Made by a program: the position numbers and the translations under genes
Shown here: piece after piece, positions 31,001 through 40,169 of the stretch
How the letters are laid out: each line of letters begins with the position of its first letter
Numbering within the stretch: the stretch's first letter is position 1
Assembly (NCBI RefSeq): GCF_000485595.1
Contig: NW_014578606.1
Location: forward strand, 21,885-63,500
Length of the DNA: 41,616 nucleotides
Direction of reading: 5' to 3'
From: Priapulus caudatus
Taxonomy: Eukaryota > Priapulida > Priapulimorpha > Priapulimorphida > Priapulidae
The notes under the pieces: model-generated
Databases searched by the model: none
The model's input: only the letters and a program-made list of their open reading frames with translations
Told to the model about the DNA's origin: nothing

Positions 31001-31380
31001 ACACCGTACACAAACCCTCGCTGAGCATTTGGCACCAGTTCCCGGCCATGCGCTTGGTGCCTAAATTAGCCACTACCAACGCTCGTAGATACCTCTCGTA
31101 CCACTTGTACAGTAATCGAATCTGGCACTCAGCTGACGGTTAGAGAACTATTAAGAGGCTCTGATTTGTACTGCACATCGACAAGATTGTTGTGTTTTCT
31201 TGGGGGGGCGGTGCAGCATGTGTGTGCCCTGTGTTGCGCTGACTGCGACAGAAAATGCCCAAGTGTCGGTTATTGACTGGACTTTTGTCATCAGTGTGTT
31301 GATATCTGTGGTGGTTTTGATTTGGGTGATGTGTAGGGCAATGTGGGTGTTGTGTGTGAGAATCGATGGTTTGGGAAATA
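28050..31380 (+). pseudogene. Insertion-riddled copy of the long-TIR transposon (5' repeat and gene)
   Basis: Follows 35384-37595 in order: TIR fragments at 28150-29420, then the gene region (ATAACGGGCTATTCCCCCTTC at about 29586; GAAGATGGAGAAGTCGTCAA at about 30013), to the VRISG region near 31365. It is about 1.5 times longer than its counterpart because short random insertions, many of T or G, occur every few bases. No frame survives beyond about 100 codons. The pattern is unlike mutational decay, where substitutions dominate, and looks like uncorrected noisy long-read sequence. Confidence 0.8.
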
Positions 31381-31411
31381 TATATTTATATGTCAGTGTG
31401 CAGCGGCAGCA

Positions 31412-31519
31412 ATGGCGGCAGCCAGTGTTTGTTGTAGTCTAGATGAGCATTTGGACGGCATTTACAGGAAATTGTCGGCAATAATAGGTGAAAGAGAGTA
31501 CAGAAACATTAAGACTTTG
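31412..31519 (+). CDS. Possible first coding exon of an unrecognised gene (weak)
   Basis: ATGGCGGCAGCC in good start context opens 36 codons (MAAASVCCSLDEHLDGIYRK and 16 more) up to a possible donor TTTG|GTAGTA. The peptide looks like ordinary soluble protein and is not low-complexity, but I recognise no family and no further exon. It lies just after the corrupted transposon copy, where sequence accuracy is doubtful. Confidence 0.2.
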
Positions 31520-31689
31520 GTAGTAAATAGATTTCGTATTTATTTTGCATTATATTTTATTGAAACGCCCCAAGTGCCTGTGTTGTGTCACCACGTCGTT
31601 TCATTTTCCAATAATGTAAAGGGTCCTTGTGCGACATTGCTTCTTCCTTGTTTCTTTATTCCATTTTATCGTATCTAATATTAATTAAT

Positions 31690-32688
31690 TAGTAATTAAG
31701 ACGCAGTAGTAGCGTCATTAGCAAATAAAGCAAAATACCAATAAAGCAATTAGTAATTAAAAGAGTATTTAATTCCCGCAATAACCCTACCGTGTGGGCC
31801 CTAGTTGTAACTCTTGTTTGAACTGTTAGCTTGCTCCCCGATGCGTTACTTTGCTTCGGCTGGATCCCGGCCACGGATAGCGAGTTCGCCGGAGGACCTC
31901 CCACGGCCACCTGCATAGTACTGCGATGGTGGTAGATCTGCGAGCAAATCAATAGAGCCGCGTCAGTGCAACGATACCGAATCTATCCTCTGGTACGTGG
32001 GCCTACCCTGTACTTAAATAAACATCATCAACACCCTCTCCCTAACCTAATGACAAAGGTGCAGGACAACGATAATTGTGAGTAGATGCAGCACTGTTCG
32101 ACATGCAACAATTTGCGTAATAACACGTCCATTAACGTCGTTCCTGGTTTATCGGCCTGTGCGTTGAACAGTTTTCGTTAACATGCAGTATTATGGCAGA
32201 AAGGCAGAAAGGCCTAACATGCAGTATTGGACGCACAAGCGCTCATGTGTAATAGTGATATCAAAAGATCATATAAAATAAAATAAACATAATCATGAAC
32301 TCTTGTTGATTCATGGTATACCCATGGTTTCTCAACCCATTATACATATTTCTTGTGTATTTTTAGTCATTTTTTACAGTTGCGTAAATCTATACATTTG
32401 TAAAAACTTGCTGTCAGGCAACATTGTCCTTCGATGCGACTATGTGAAAACAGCAACGTACGCCATCCGCGGCTACTGATGGTGATCGCGCTTAAACTTA
32501 TATATATATATCAAGAGTACATAATGGGAGATATATATATATATATACATATACATATATTATGAGATCAACAAACATATCTATAACACAAAATATATCT
32601 CTAGCAATTATATGTAATGTGTAATATGTAATATGTAATTATACTTTGACGGCTGGAGAGCTGTTCCTGCCCAGTGGTTATTTTAACA
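31690..32688. other. Unassigned DNA between corrupted and clean copies
   Basis: Has no counterpart elsewhere in the window. TTAGTAATTAA recurs at about 31688 and 31750; (TA)n runs with TCAAGAGTACATAATGGG at about 32500 resemble a decayed AGGAGT-family end. A minus-strand open frame at 31689-31952 is unrecognised. Confidence 0.35.
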
Positions 32689-32836
32689 TAAACAGTATTT
32701 AATGCCCCAATTGCAGTCATTCCAACTGCTATTGTATGCAAATTATTGTTACCTTTGGTTTTTAACTGTGGATAGCATATTCTGTCATTTTGCTGCTGGC
32801 ATTCTCTTTCTGAAGAAAATACCAATTTATCTCTAG

Positions 32837-32925
32837 GGTAAAATAGCAGAGGATATAATGAACACATTTGGAAACTTCTCAATTTTCAAGAATATATTTA
32901 CGGATGTGTTCCTACTTCGGTTCAG
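32837..32925 (+). CDS. Superoxide dismutase, exon 4, copy 2
   Basis: Acceptor TTATCTCTAG|GGT in phase 0, donor GGTTCAG|GTATGA. It reads GKIAEDIMNTFGNFSIFKNI then FTDVF, matching the Fe/Mn SOD segment 'G.L...I...FGSF..FK..F...A'. After FTDVF an extra C (GTTCCTAC) shifts the frame. Without it the exon is 88 bp and ends Y-F-G-S plus one base, which with exon 5 gives the family's FGSGY-V-W-L. Copy 1 lacks this extra C, so the shift is probably a sequencing error. Joins exon 3 (…RHPE) in phase 0. Confidence 0.88.
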
Positions 32926-33124
32926 GTATGAATATTACATTGATTCCATTAATATATTACATCAAGAGCTTAAAATAATCTTAGCATGTCGTCACATTCA
33001 ATGCATTAATAACATAATGTAATATAGAATAATAATATAATTTAAATTAAAAGAGTGTAACATAATATAATATAGTATAATATAATGTTGTGTAATGTAA
33101 CATAACATAGGATGACATAAGTTC

Positions 33125-33165
33125 AGGAGTGTATAATGTAGATAACATAACATAGCTCCTGATAA
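33125..33165. repeat. Short AGGAGT-type palindrome, copy 2
   Basis: AGGAGTGTATAATGTAG...CTAGCTCCTGA-like arrangement (observed AACATAGCTCCTGATAAC). Copy 1 counterpart at about 25890-25930. Probably a decayed member of the AGGAGT family. Confidence 0.4.
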
Positions 33166-34844
33166 CATACTATAATATAATTAAATTAAATTTCGTATAT
33201 AATATAATAACATATATGTGACCTGCTCTAGCATAATACGGACTAAGTCACAAGTCATTGTTTTGAGTAATGAGCACGCACACATGTCAATGCTGAAAAT
33301 GGCCTACCTGGACAAAAATAAGATTTTTACAAAAATAAGTTTCTAAGTGCATATTTAATCCGAATATATAGGTTCAGATATCTCTAGATTATTATGGGCC
33401 TTTTTTTTATGGGCCTTGTATTGCTCATCCCCGACTGGGCCCCTTACCCGGAACGCTTTATCTTAAAAGCGGCATATTCCGGAATAAGTCGGTTACCGAT
33501 CTTCAAATTGCTGTAGATCGGTCAATTCTTTAGATATAGCCAAATATTATATATTGACCATTTTAAAGGTAATTAAATGATCTATTCAGATATGCACATA
33601 ACTCAATTTGTAGAATTTCCTACTTAATCCTGGTTTTGGTGGAGCGGGTCACATATAAATAATTTACTATATGGGTACTTTGCAGAGAACATCGTGTGCC
33701 ATGAAATAAAAACCAATATTGTTGATTAAAATTAATGTTGCTTGCTGTGAGGTGCAGCACCTATCAAGAATTTCACGCCACTAATGGCTCTCACAATGTG
33801 CTGTAAAGAAAGTTTAACCTAGTAGATGAGGGCAGTATAATATATCAAATCTAGTAAAACAATTTTATATTTAAAATTAAAATTAAAAGTAAAATATTTC
33901 AAAACGCACAGCAACAGTCTACCACTGATCACGACTCTAACCAACTCTCTCACTTCTCGCTCAACCATCAACTATCTCTCTATTCCTAGAAACCATCTTC
34001 ACACTACATTTAAAGGGATATATACTACACCCTAGAATTTTATGGTATATTCTGATAGGAAGGGCATATATAATAGTATGTATCTACAAACTTCTATAAT
34101 TATTCATTCACAATTGTCCCAAAACAACAGTGAGTTTCAAAATCGTTATTTTTGGCTGCTGAAATGACACCCTGCAATTGTGCTGCCACCCTGGAGAAGT
34201 TGCACTTTTTCCAATTATTTTGCACGTTACAGACTGAGGACTAATCACAAAAGTGCAATTATATTTATACCTAACTGCTATTTAACAGAACTATTTTTAT
34301 TTCAGGACAAACTCATCCACATAACTGAATCTAAAAGTTTTTTACAAGATATTGCAATCCTTAAGTTCTTATCTTAAATTAGTAAATTAAGAAACAACCG
34401 ATTCACAATTACGATACGTAACGTTGAAAGTAGATGGGCTAGTACTAGTAGTGGTCCCATTGTCATTGTAAGAAACGATACAGCTGTTACTTTTAAAACA
34501 GAAAAAAATATTTCTAATCAATATTGAACAATGAAATTTTTATGTAGCGTAATTTGAACCTAGAGTCATGTAATTAATCCCTTTAAATTGACTACATCGC
34601 AAATTTTCTATGGTGTATATTATTTTGTAAAATGTAAAAATTTTGTTGCAATTTTTTTACATGAAAAGTAAGTACTAACGGTACTAAATGTATCCTCAAA
34701 TTCTTACCTGATAAGATTGTTTCTCAACAAGTTAAAAATCCAAAAAACCTGGGCGATTTGATATATTGATCACGACATTAAATGCTTGCTATGGCCTATG
34801 TATGAGTCACAAATGTTTGTTTACATCGAACAGAATAGCAAAAT

Positions 34845-34975
34845 AGGAAGTATAATGCAGCAATTTAACCATAAAAAGTGAACAGAATCACTTCTATTTT
34901 GTGAAAAAGCGACAGGAAGTATAATGCAGCAATTTAACCATAAAAAGTGAACAGAATCACTTCTATTTTGTGAAA
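34845..34975. repeat. 69-bp tandem duplication unique to copy 2
   Basis: AGGAAGTATAATGCAGCAAT... up to ...CTTCTATTTTGTGAAA occurs at 34845 and again at 34914. Copy 1 has it once (about 27594-27654). Confidence 0.85.
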
Positions 34976-35383
34976 GGTGGTGGCCACCCGGTGAATTTTA
35001 TCCGGACTAAAAGAGGTTCCGGGCCATCAGTGTCCAGAAAATCGGTGGTGTACCTGTACTAACATAGATGATAGAGTATATATGTATGCATATCTGTATA
35101 TATGTTTATGTTAGATATGTATACTTTGAATAGATATGTTCGTGGTTATATATGCTTAGGATGCTAGAGGAACACCCATACACAATTATGATGTTATACT
35201 TATAGCATGAAGTGTAATATGTTTCTGTTATTTGTGCCAACACAAGTAATTTTAACACGATATCACACAGTCCTATCCTACACATAACACAACATAAAAC
35301 AATGTTTCGTAAATATTTCATCATGTCTCAAGTTGGACTACCGCCCGCATTACTAGAGGGAAACTTTGTCGTTATCAAAGCAA

Positions 35384-36359
35384 TTAGTGGAGCGACTGAG
35401 AGCCAAAAATTTAGCTCGACCCCTCCCCACTTTAGAACAAGGCAAATGAGATATCGTTGGATTCGTTAGGATGTCTGCTTTATGAAAAACAATGTTTTAC
35501 AGTCAGATTCTAATTAAAACATGGCCAATTAACCCCTTTTTTGCAAAATGTGAATTTTGGAATATCAGAATAATTGTTATTTTGGCACCTTAAAAGACTG
35601 AAAACATGTTAATATCACATTAATTCCTTTCTGCTAAGGACACTCACATTATTTCGGGTTTTAACCCACTTCAATGGGGTTTTGGGCTCCTTAATACCCC
35701 AAAATCGGGGGTTTTACCCCTTTTTGCCATTTTCCAATCCTAAGTTTTGATGCAGTACCCCTCCCCCATATTATAACTATTCGTAAGGATGTCAGCTGTA
35801 TGAATATTGATGTTTGATTTGCATATTTTAATGCTAACATGGCCAATTAACCCTTTTTTGAAAAAACCCATAAAAATGTGAATTTTGGAATATCAGAATA
35901 ATTCTTATTTTGGCACCTTAAAAGACTGAAAACATGTTAATATCACATTAATTCCTTTTTGCTAAGGACACTCACATTATTTGGGGTTTTAACCCACTTC
36001 AATGGAGTTTTGGGCCCATTAATACCCAAAAATTGGGTGTTTTACCCCTTTTTGCCATTTTTCAATCCTAAGTTTTGATGCAGTACCCCTCCCCCATATT
36101 ATAACAAAACAAATCTGGTCTCATTTGATTCGTAAGGATGTCAGCTGTATGAATATTGATGTTTGATTTGCATATTTTAATGCTAACATGGCTGATTAAC
36201 CCCCTATTTGCCAAAAAAAACATAAAATCAGGAATTTCCCAATATCTCATTTTGTTGTTACTTTATCACTTACAAGGTTGAAAACAAGTAAATGTCACAT
36301 TGTTTTCTTCCTGTCAAGGACACTGACACATTAATTAGGGATTAACCCTCTTCAGTTGG
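35384..36359. repeat. Left terminal inverted repeat with internal tandem duplication
   Basis: Contains two copies of a ~327-bp block (35440-35780 and 35780-36105) bearing GACTGAAAACATGTTAATAT, GACACTCACATTATTT and CCCACTTCAATG. The right repeat has this block once. Confidence 0.85.
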
Positions 36360-36387
36360 ATCCAAATAACGGGCTATTCCCCCTTCA

Positions 36388-37597
36388 ATGTTCAATGACG
36401 ATGGTTCCATGAGGAAAACCAACAAATCAGATCTTGCCAAAAAGCTTGAAGCAAACACGGATGAAATTCTTATTGTTTCTCATCAGAATACCACGACATC
36501 ATCACAGTCTGCTGCATACCTCATTGATGACATGGCAATGTGTCAGGCCCTAAATGAGAATCATTTCAAGACGTTCAACAAACTTGGAAAGGTGGTTCTG
36601 AACTTGAAGTCCAATGCCAACAAGGCTAGTCTCGCTTCATTCATCTGTCAGTATATCTGCGACAATGGACAAGATATCCTGCCTGCAGAGAAATCGGTAG
36701 TACTGTCAGGTGGATTTGAAGATGGAGAAGTCGTCAAAGTTCTGAATGAAGTGGGTGTGTCTAGTCTTGAGGGGTTGTACAGCACACAAGAGGAAGCGGA
36801 TACTCGCCTCGTATTACACGCAATAACGTTGTCGAGAGGCTATTATCCACGGATAATCATTTGCTGTGACGACACATGTTCTGGTGTTGCTGATATATTA
36901 CTGGAGCAGGGAAGCGCTGGCCGATGAAGTGTATATGCATGCTGGACACTCAGGGAAGTTTGTCACAAAGGAACGATTCATACCTGTACACCACATCAGT
37001 ACCAAACTTGGCAAAGCAGCATGCATGTCCTTACCGGCTGCGCATGCTCTGTCGGGATGTAACACGACAAGTGCTCTATACAGACTTGGAAAGCGAACGG
37101 CTTATTCAGCTCTCACCAAAAATGCAGAGGCCTTACAGAGTCTGGACTCATTCCAAGATGTCCCTACTTTCTTAGATACTGCAAGGCGATTTGTTCTCCT
37201 CATGCATGGTAAAAAAAACAAAAATCTTAGTTCACTCAATGAGCTTCGTTTCGTACTCGCCACAACCACTGACAAGCCTGCATCAATACTGCCGCTGACA
37301 GAGGATGCTTTCGCACAACATGTATTGCATGCCCAATACCAAGTTGCAGTGTGGTGTCAGAGACACGTCACAAAACCTGTGAGCATGGACCCAGTTGGCC
37401 ATGGTTGGCATGTAAATGCAAAAGGTGAACTCTGTCCAACATTGTACCAGAATGAATCGGCACCAGCTGAGGTTAGAGACATAACTCATTTGTACTGCAC
37501 AGACAAAGATTGTCGTGGACAGAAATGCCAGTGTGTTATTGCTGGACTTTTGTCATTTGTATCTGTGGTGGAGAATGTGAGAATCAGCGGGAGATAA
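36388..37597 (+). pseudogene. Transposon-borne PIN/FEN-like protein of the 'GCDTTS' family, split by a frame change
   Basis: Two overlapping frames: 36388-36927 and 36866-37597, changing at about 36876-36884. Frame 1 has FICQYICDNGQDIL, VVLSGGFEDG and EEADTRLVLHAI; frame 2 continues VLVLLIYYWSREA, HALSGCNTTSALYRLGKRTA and ends with a Cys cluster (CTDKDCRGQKCQC). Proteins with EEADTR, DTDVLVL and H-x-(L/F)-(S/T)-GCDTTSAF are common in cnidarian, mollusc and fish genomes, usually unnamed; EEADTR...DTDVL resembles the acidic core of PIN/FEN-type nucleases. Here two bases are missing exactly where the DTD motif should stand. The N-terminus also seems shortened: the stop TAA in ATCCAAATAACGG precedes the start. 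Role in transposition unknown. Confidence 0.75.
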
Positions 37598-37699
37598 GTG
37601 AGGTTGAAAATACAGATGAAGTCTGAGGTCATACGGACATGACGGTGTAAAAGGCAGTATGTTCAAACACTAACAATATTCTCAAAAGGTTATTTGGAG

Positions 37700-38343
37700 C
37701 CAACTGAAGACGGTTAATTCCTAATTAATGTGTCAGTGTCATTGACAGGAAGAAAACAATGTGACATTTACTTGTTTTCAACCTTGTAAATGATAAAGTA
37801 ACAACAAAATGAGATATCGGGAAATTCCTGATTTTATGTTTTTTTTGCAGATAGGGGGTTTAATCAGCCATGTTAGCATTAAAATATGCAAATCAAACAT
37901 CAATATTCATACAGCTGACATCCTTACGAATCAAATAAGACCAGATTTGTTTTGTTATAATATGGGGGAGGAGTACTGCATCAAAACTTAGGATTGGAAA
38001 ATGGCAAAAAGGGGTAAAACCCAAAACCCCATTGAAGTGGGTTAAAACCCAAAGCTATTAATTGTTATTAGCAGAAAGGAATTAATGTGATATTAACATG
38101 TTTTCAGTCTTTTAAGGTGCCAAAATAACAATTATTCTGATATTCCAAAATTAACATTTTTTATGGGTTTTTGCAAAAAAGGGGTTAATTTGCCATGTTT
38201 TAATTAGAATCTGACTGTAAAACATTGTTTTTCATGAAAGAGACATCCTAACAAATCCAACGATACCTTATTTGCCTTGTTCTAAAGTGGGGAGGGGTAA
38301 CTCCTTAAATAAGGTCCTGTTTGGGTCCCGGTCGCTCCACTAA
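37700..38343. repeat. Right terminal inverted repeat
   Basis: Reverse complement of 36359-36065 plus 35755-35384, with few mismatches. It ends 175 bp before SOD exon 5. Confidence 0.88.
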
Positions 38344-38517
38344 ATGTCTGATGGAGATGTTTTTTCAGTGTTTTCAAGGCTGCATTACACTGTTCACAAA
38401 ACCCTAAGAAGTAATTACAGCTCTGTTGAGATATACCCATTAATCGAATCGAGGCGATCGGTGAAAGCATGAAACATTACGCACATGCATATAACTTACA
38501 CTTGTCTCACTATGTAG

Positions 38518-38777
38518 GATATGTGTGGCTCTGCCGTGATTTTAACATCGGACACGGCTCTCACTTAATGATAGCGACTACCGCCAACCAGGACTCCCCT
38601 CTCTCTGAGGGACTTCACCCAATTCTGGGCATCGATCTATGGGAGCATGCGTACTACCTGAAGCACCAGAATGCTCGAGCTGCCTACATCGACGATTGGT
38701 GGCGTGTTGTTAGCTGGGATGCTGTAGCTCAGCTGGACAAGTGGTGGTCAAAGAGGAACATGCACGACGAACTGTGA
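38518..38777 (+). CDS. Superoxide dismutase, last exon (C-terminal domain, two metal ligands, HDEL)
   Basis: Acceptor CTCACTATGTAG|GA, phase 1, then 85 codons and TGA. It encodes [22 protein letters not shown], then [26 protein letters not shown], and ends RNMHDEL. D-x-W-E-H-A-Y is the Fe/Mn SOD signature, with Asp and His as third and fourth metal ligands. The Gln of ANQD in the C-terminal domain is the pattern of manganese enzymes. The final four residues HDEL are a KDEL-receptor retrieval signal, which with the signal peptide of exon 1 predicts an ER-lumen Mn-type SOD. Copy 1 (21798-22054) preserves the same ending despite indels. A poly(A) signal was not firmly identified. Confidence 0.93.
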
Positions 38778-39090
38778 ACGCGCTCGGCACAATTTGGTTA
38801 ATTTCCTATCTATGTCTAACCCCATCTGTATACTGCACACTGTCGTTGTGTGATGTTTGCTGAATTGCTAACAGTGTGCACGGCAGCCATATTGCCGTTA
38901 TTCAGCCAGCTTTCCAACCATCAGTCCCTTGCTTTGATTTGCTATAGGCACTGCATTCAGTTCTTGGCAGTGCAAAGCGAGTTTGTGTATTTAAATTTAT
39001 ACCCACAGCTACGTTGCAGGACATATTAAGAGGAAATCAACGTGTGTTTACTCGCTCTGCCGTGGTGCAGTAGCACCGGTACAATGGACT

Positions 39091-39175
39091 CAGAGAACTT
39101 TCAATTACACTAAATCTAGGTAACATCACCATAATGGTGATGTTACCTAGATTTAGTGTAATTGAAAGTTCTCTG
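39091..39175. repeat. Perfect hairpin, 42-bp arms, one-base loop, copy 2
   Basis: CAGAGAACTTTCAATTACAC...CACCAT-A-ATGGTG...GTTCTCTG: all 42 positions pair. GACTC flanks both sides (the left overlapping the hairpin's first C), so it may be a tiny palindromic transposon. It lies 314 bp after the SOD stop codon and could be within the 3' UTR. Confidence 0.92.
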
Positions 39176-39593
39176 ACTCACTAATCCAATGGGAGAGATG
39201 CAACAGATAGCAGATCATAATTGGTTTTATAAACAGTTTTGATATATAAGATAAGAATGAATTCATTTGGTGACATGCACGAGCATGACCACACGTTGGC
39301 AGTGAGGGACTGATTCACAGGTGAGAAGTATGGTATTCAACTGGTTTAGCTTTTATGGTGCTATTATTGTGCAATCAAGTTAGTGTTAGCAAAAAAGTTT
39401 CCTGTAATAACGCTGTATTAAGAGAAAACTTGTTAGCGCGCAAAAGCGGTTATCCTAGATCAGACAATCTGCGTTGTTGAGTTGTTGGCTAGTTATTGTA
39501 TTGTACGCGTTAAGACTAGATATCAGGCTAGTACGCACGCACTCACGCACGCAGGCGCATTCATTGTCAATATTCGTTTGCTGTGGTATGATC

Positions 39594-39637
39594 AGGAGTG
39601 TATAATAATCTATTATTGTGTTTTTTTATACACTCCT
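39594..39637. mobile_element. 44-bp AGGAGT-family mini-palindrome, copy 2
   Basis: AGGAGTGTATAATAATC...TTATACACTCCT between GGTATGATC and AATATGATG, which share TATGAT, in keeping with a decayed 9-bp duplication. Confidence 0.65.
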
Positions 39638-39817
39638 AATATGATGGCATAGAAAATGTGATCCCAGCATGAGAACAACGTATATCGATCGGTTCGTGCC
39701 GAAAGTGACAAATATATTTATCGGCTGTCGGTGTTTTTCCTATGAAAGCGTGTAACGACACCACTTTTATGCACTGTGTGTGTGCATGCGTGCGCGCGTG
39801 TGTGTATAATATATATC

Positions 39818-39938
39818 AGGAGTAGATAATAGGGATTATTACTTATTATTCTATATAATTTTATAAATTCTAATTTTAATTCGAATAAATTCGAATAAAT
39901 TCGAATTCTAATATATAAATTCCCTATTATCTACTCCT
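39818..39938. mobile_element. 121-bp AGGAGT-family palindromic MITE, copy 2
   Basis: Same element as 23468-23587: AGGAGTAGATAATAGGGA and TCCCTATTATCTACTCCT ends, centre with three TCGAATAAAT units. Confidence 0.75.
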
Positions 39939-39962
39939 GATATATATGTTATAATATATATA

Positions 39963-40008
<46 letters not shown>

Positions 40009-40039
40009 TCCGTTTCCCAAATGCAAGTTAAAATACACA

Positions 40040-40133
40040 GAAAATATTGAAATAACAACAACTGGGTACATAATTATGCACTGTGCATAATGAGTGCATA
40101 ATTATGTCTCCAGTTGTTGTCATTTCAATATTT

Positions 40134-40134
<1 letters not shown>
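40040..40134. repeat. Hairpin with ATTGAAATAACAACAACTGG arms, copy 2
   Basis: Second copy of the hairpin at 23690-23786, again between two (TA)n runs (39958-40002 and 40135-40168). Confidence 0.8.

Positions 40135-40169
<35 letters not shown>

Larger units (their letters stand above)
32708..35383 (+). repeat. Copy 2 of the SOD exon 4 region and following intron (duplicate of 25479-28050)
   Basis: Cleaner version of the same DNA. It begins directly after the 22-bp junction sequence and runs to the 5' end of the transposon. Confidence 0.92.
35384..38343 (+). mobile_element. DNA transposon with long terminal inverted repeats, inserted in the SOD intron before exon 5
   Basis: Outer ends TTAGTGGAGCGAC (35384-35396) and GTCGCTCCACTAA (38331-38343) are reverse complements. 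The right inverted repeat spans 37700-38343 (~644 bp). The left one spans 35384-36359 (~976 bp) because a ~327-bp segment is tandemly duplicated inside it (TAAGTTTTGATGCAGTACCC at 35741 and 36068). The inner ends CTTCAGTTGG/CCAACTGAAG enclose one gene (36388-37597). Total about 2.96 kb. The target duplication could not be fixed with certainty: both outer flanks show an AT-rich CA(A/T)/(A)TG step. Family: not one whose transposase I recognise. Confidence 0.85.

Noticed and set aside
34975-35060. GGGHPVNF-like reading as the SOD second-ligand exon
   Set aside because: It lacks the second His and the Trp of the motif, and the genuine NNGGG-YLNHAFYW exons were found at 19689-19868.
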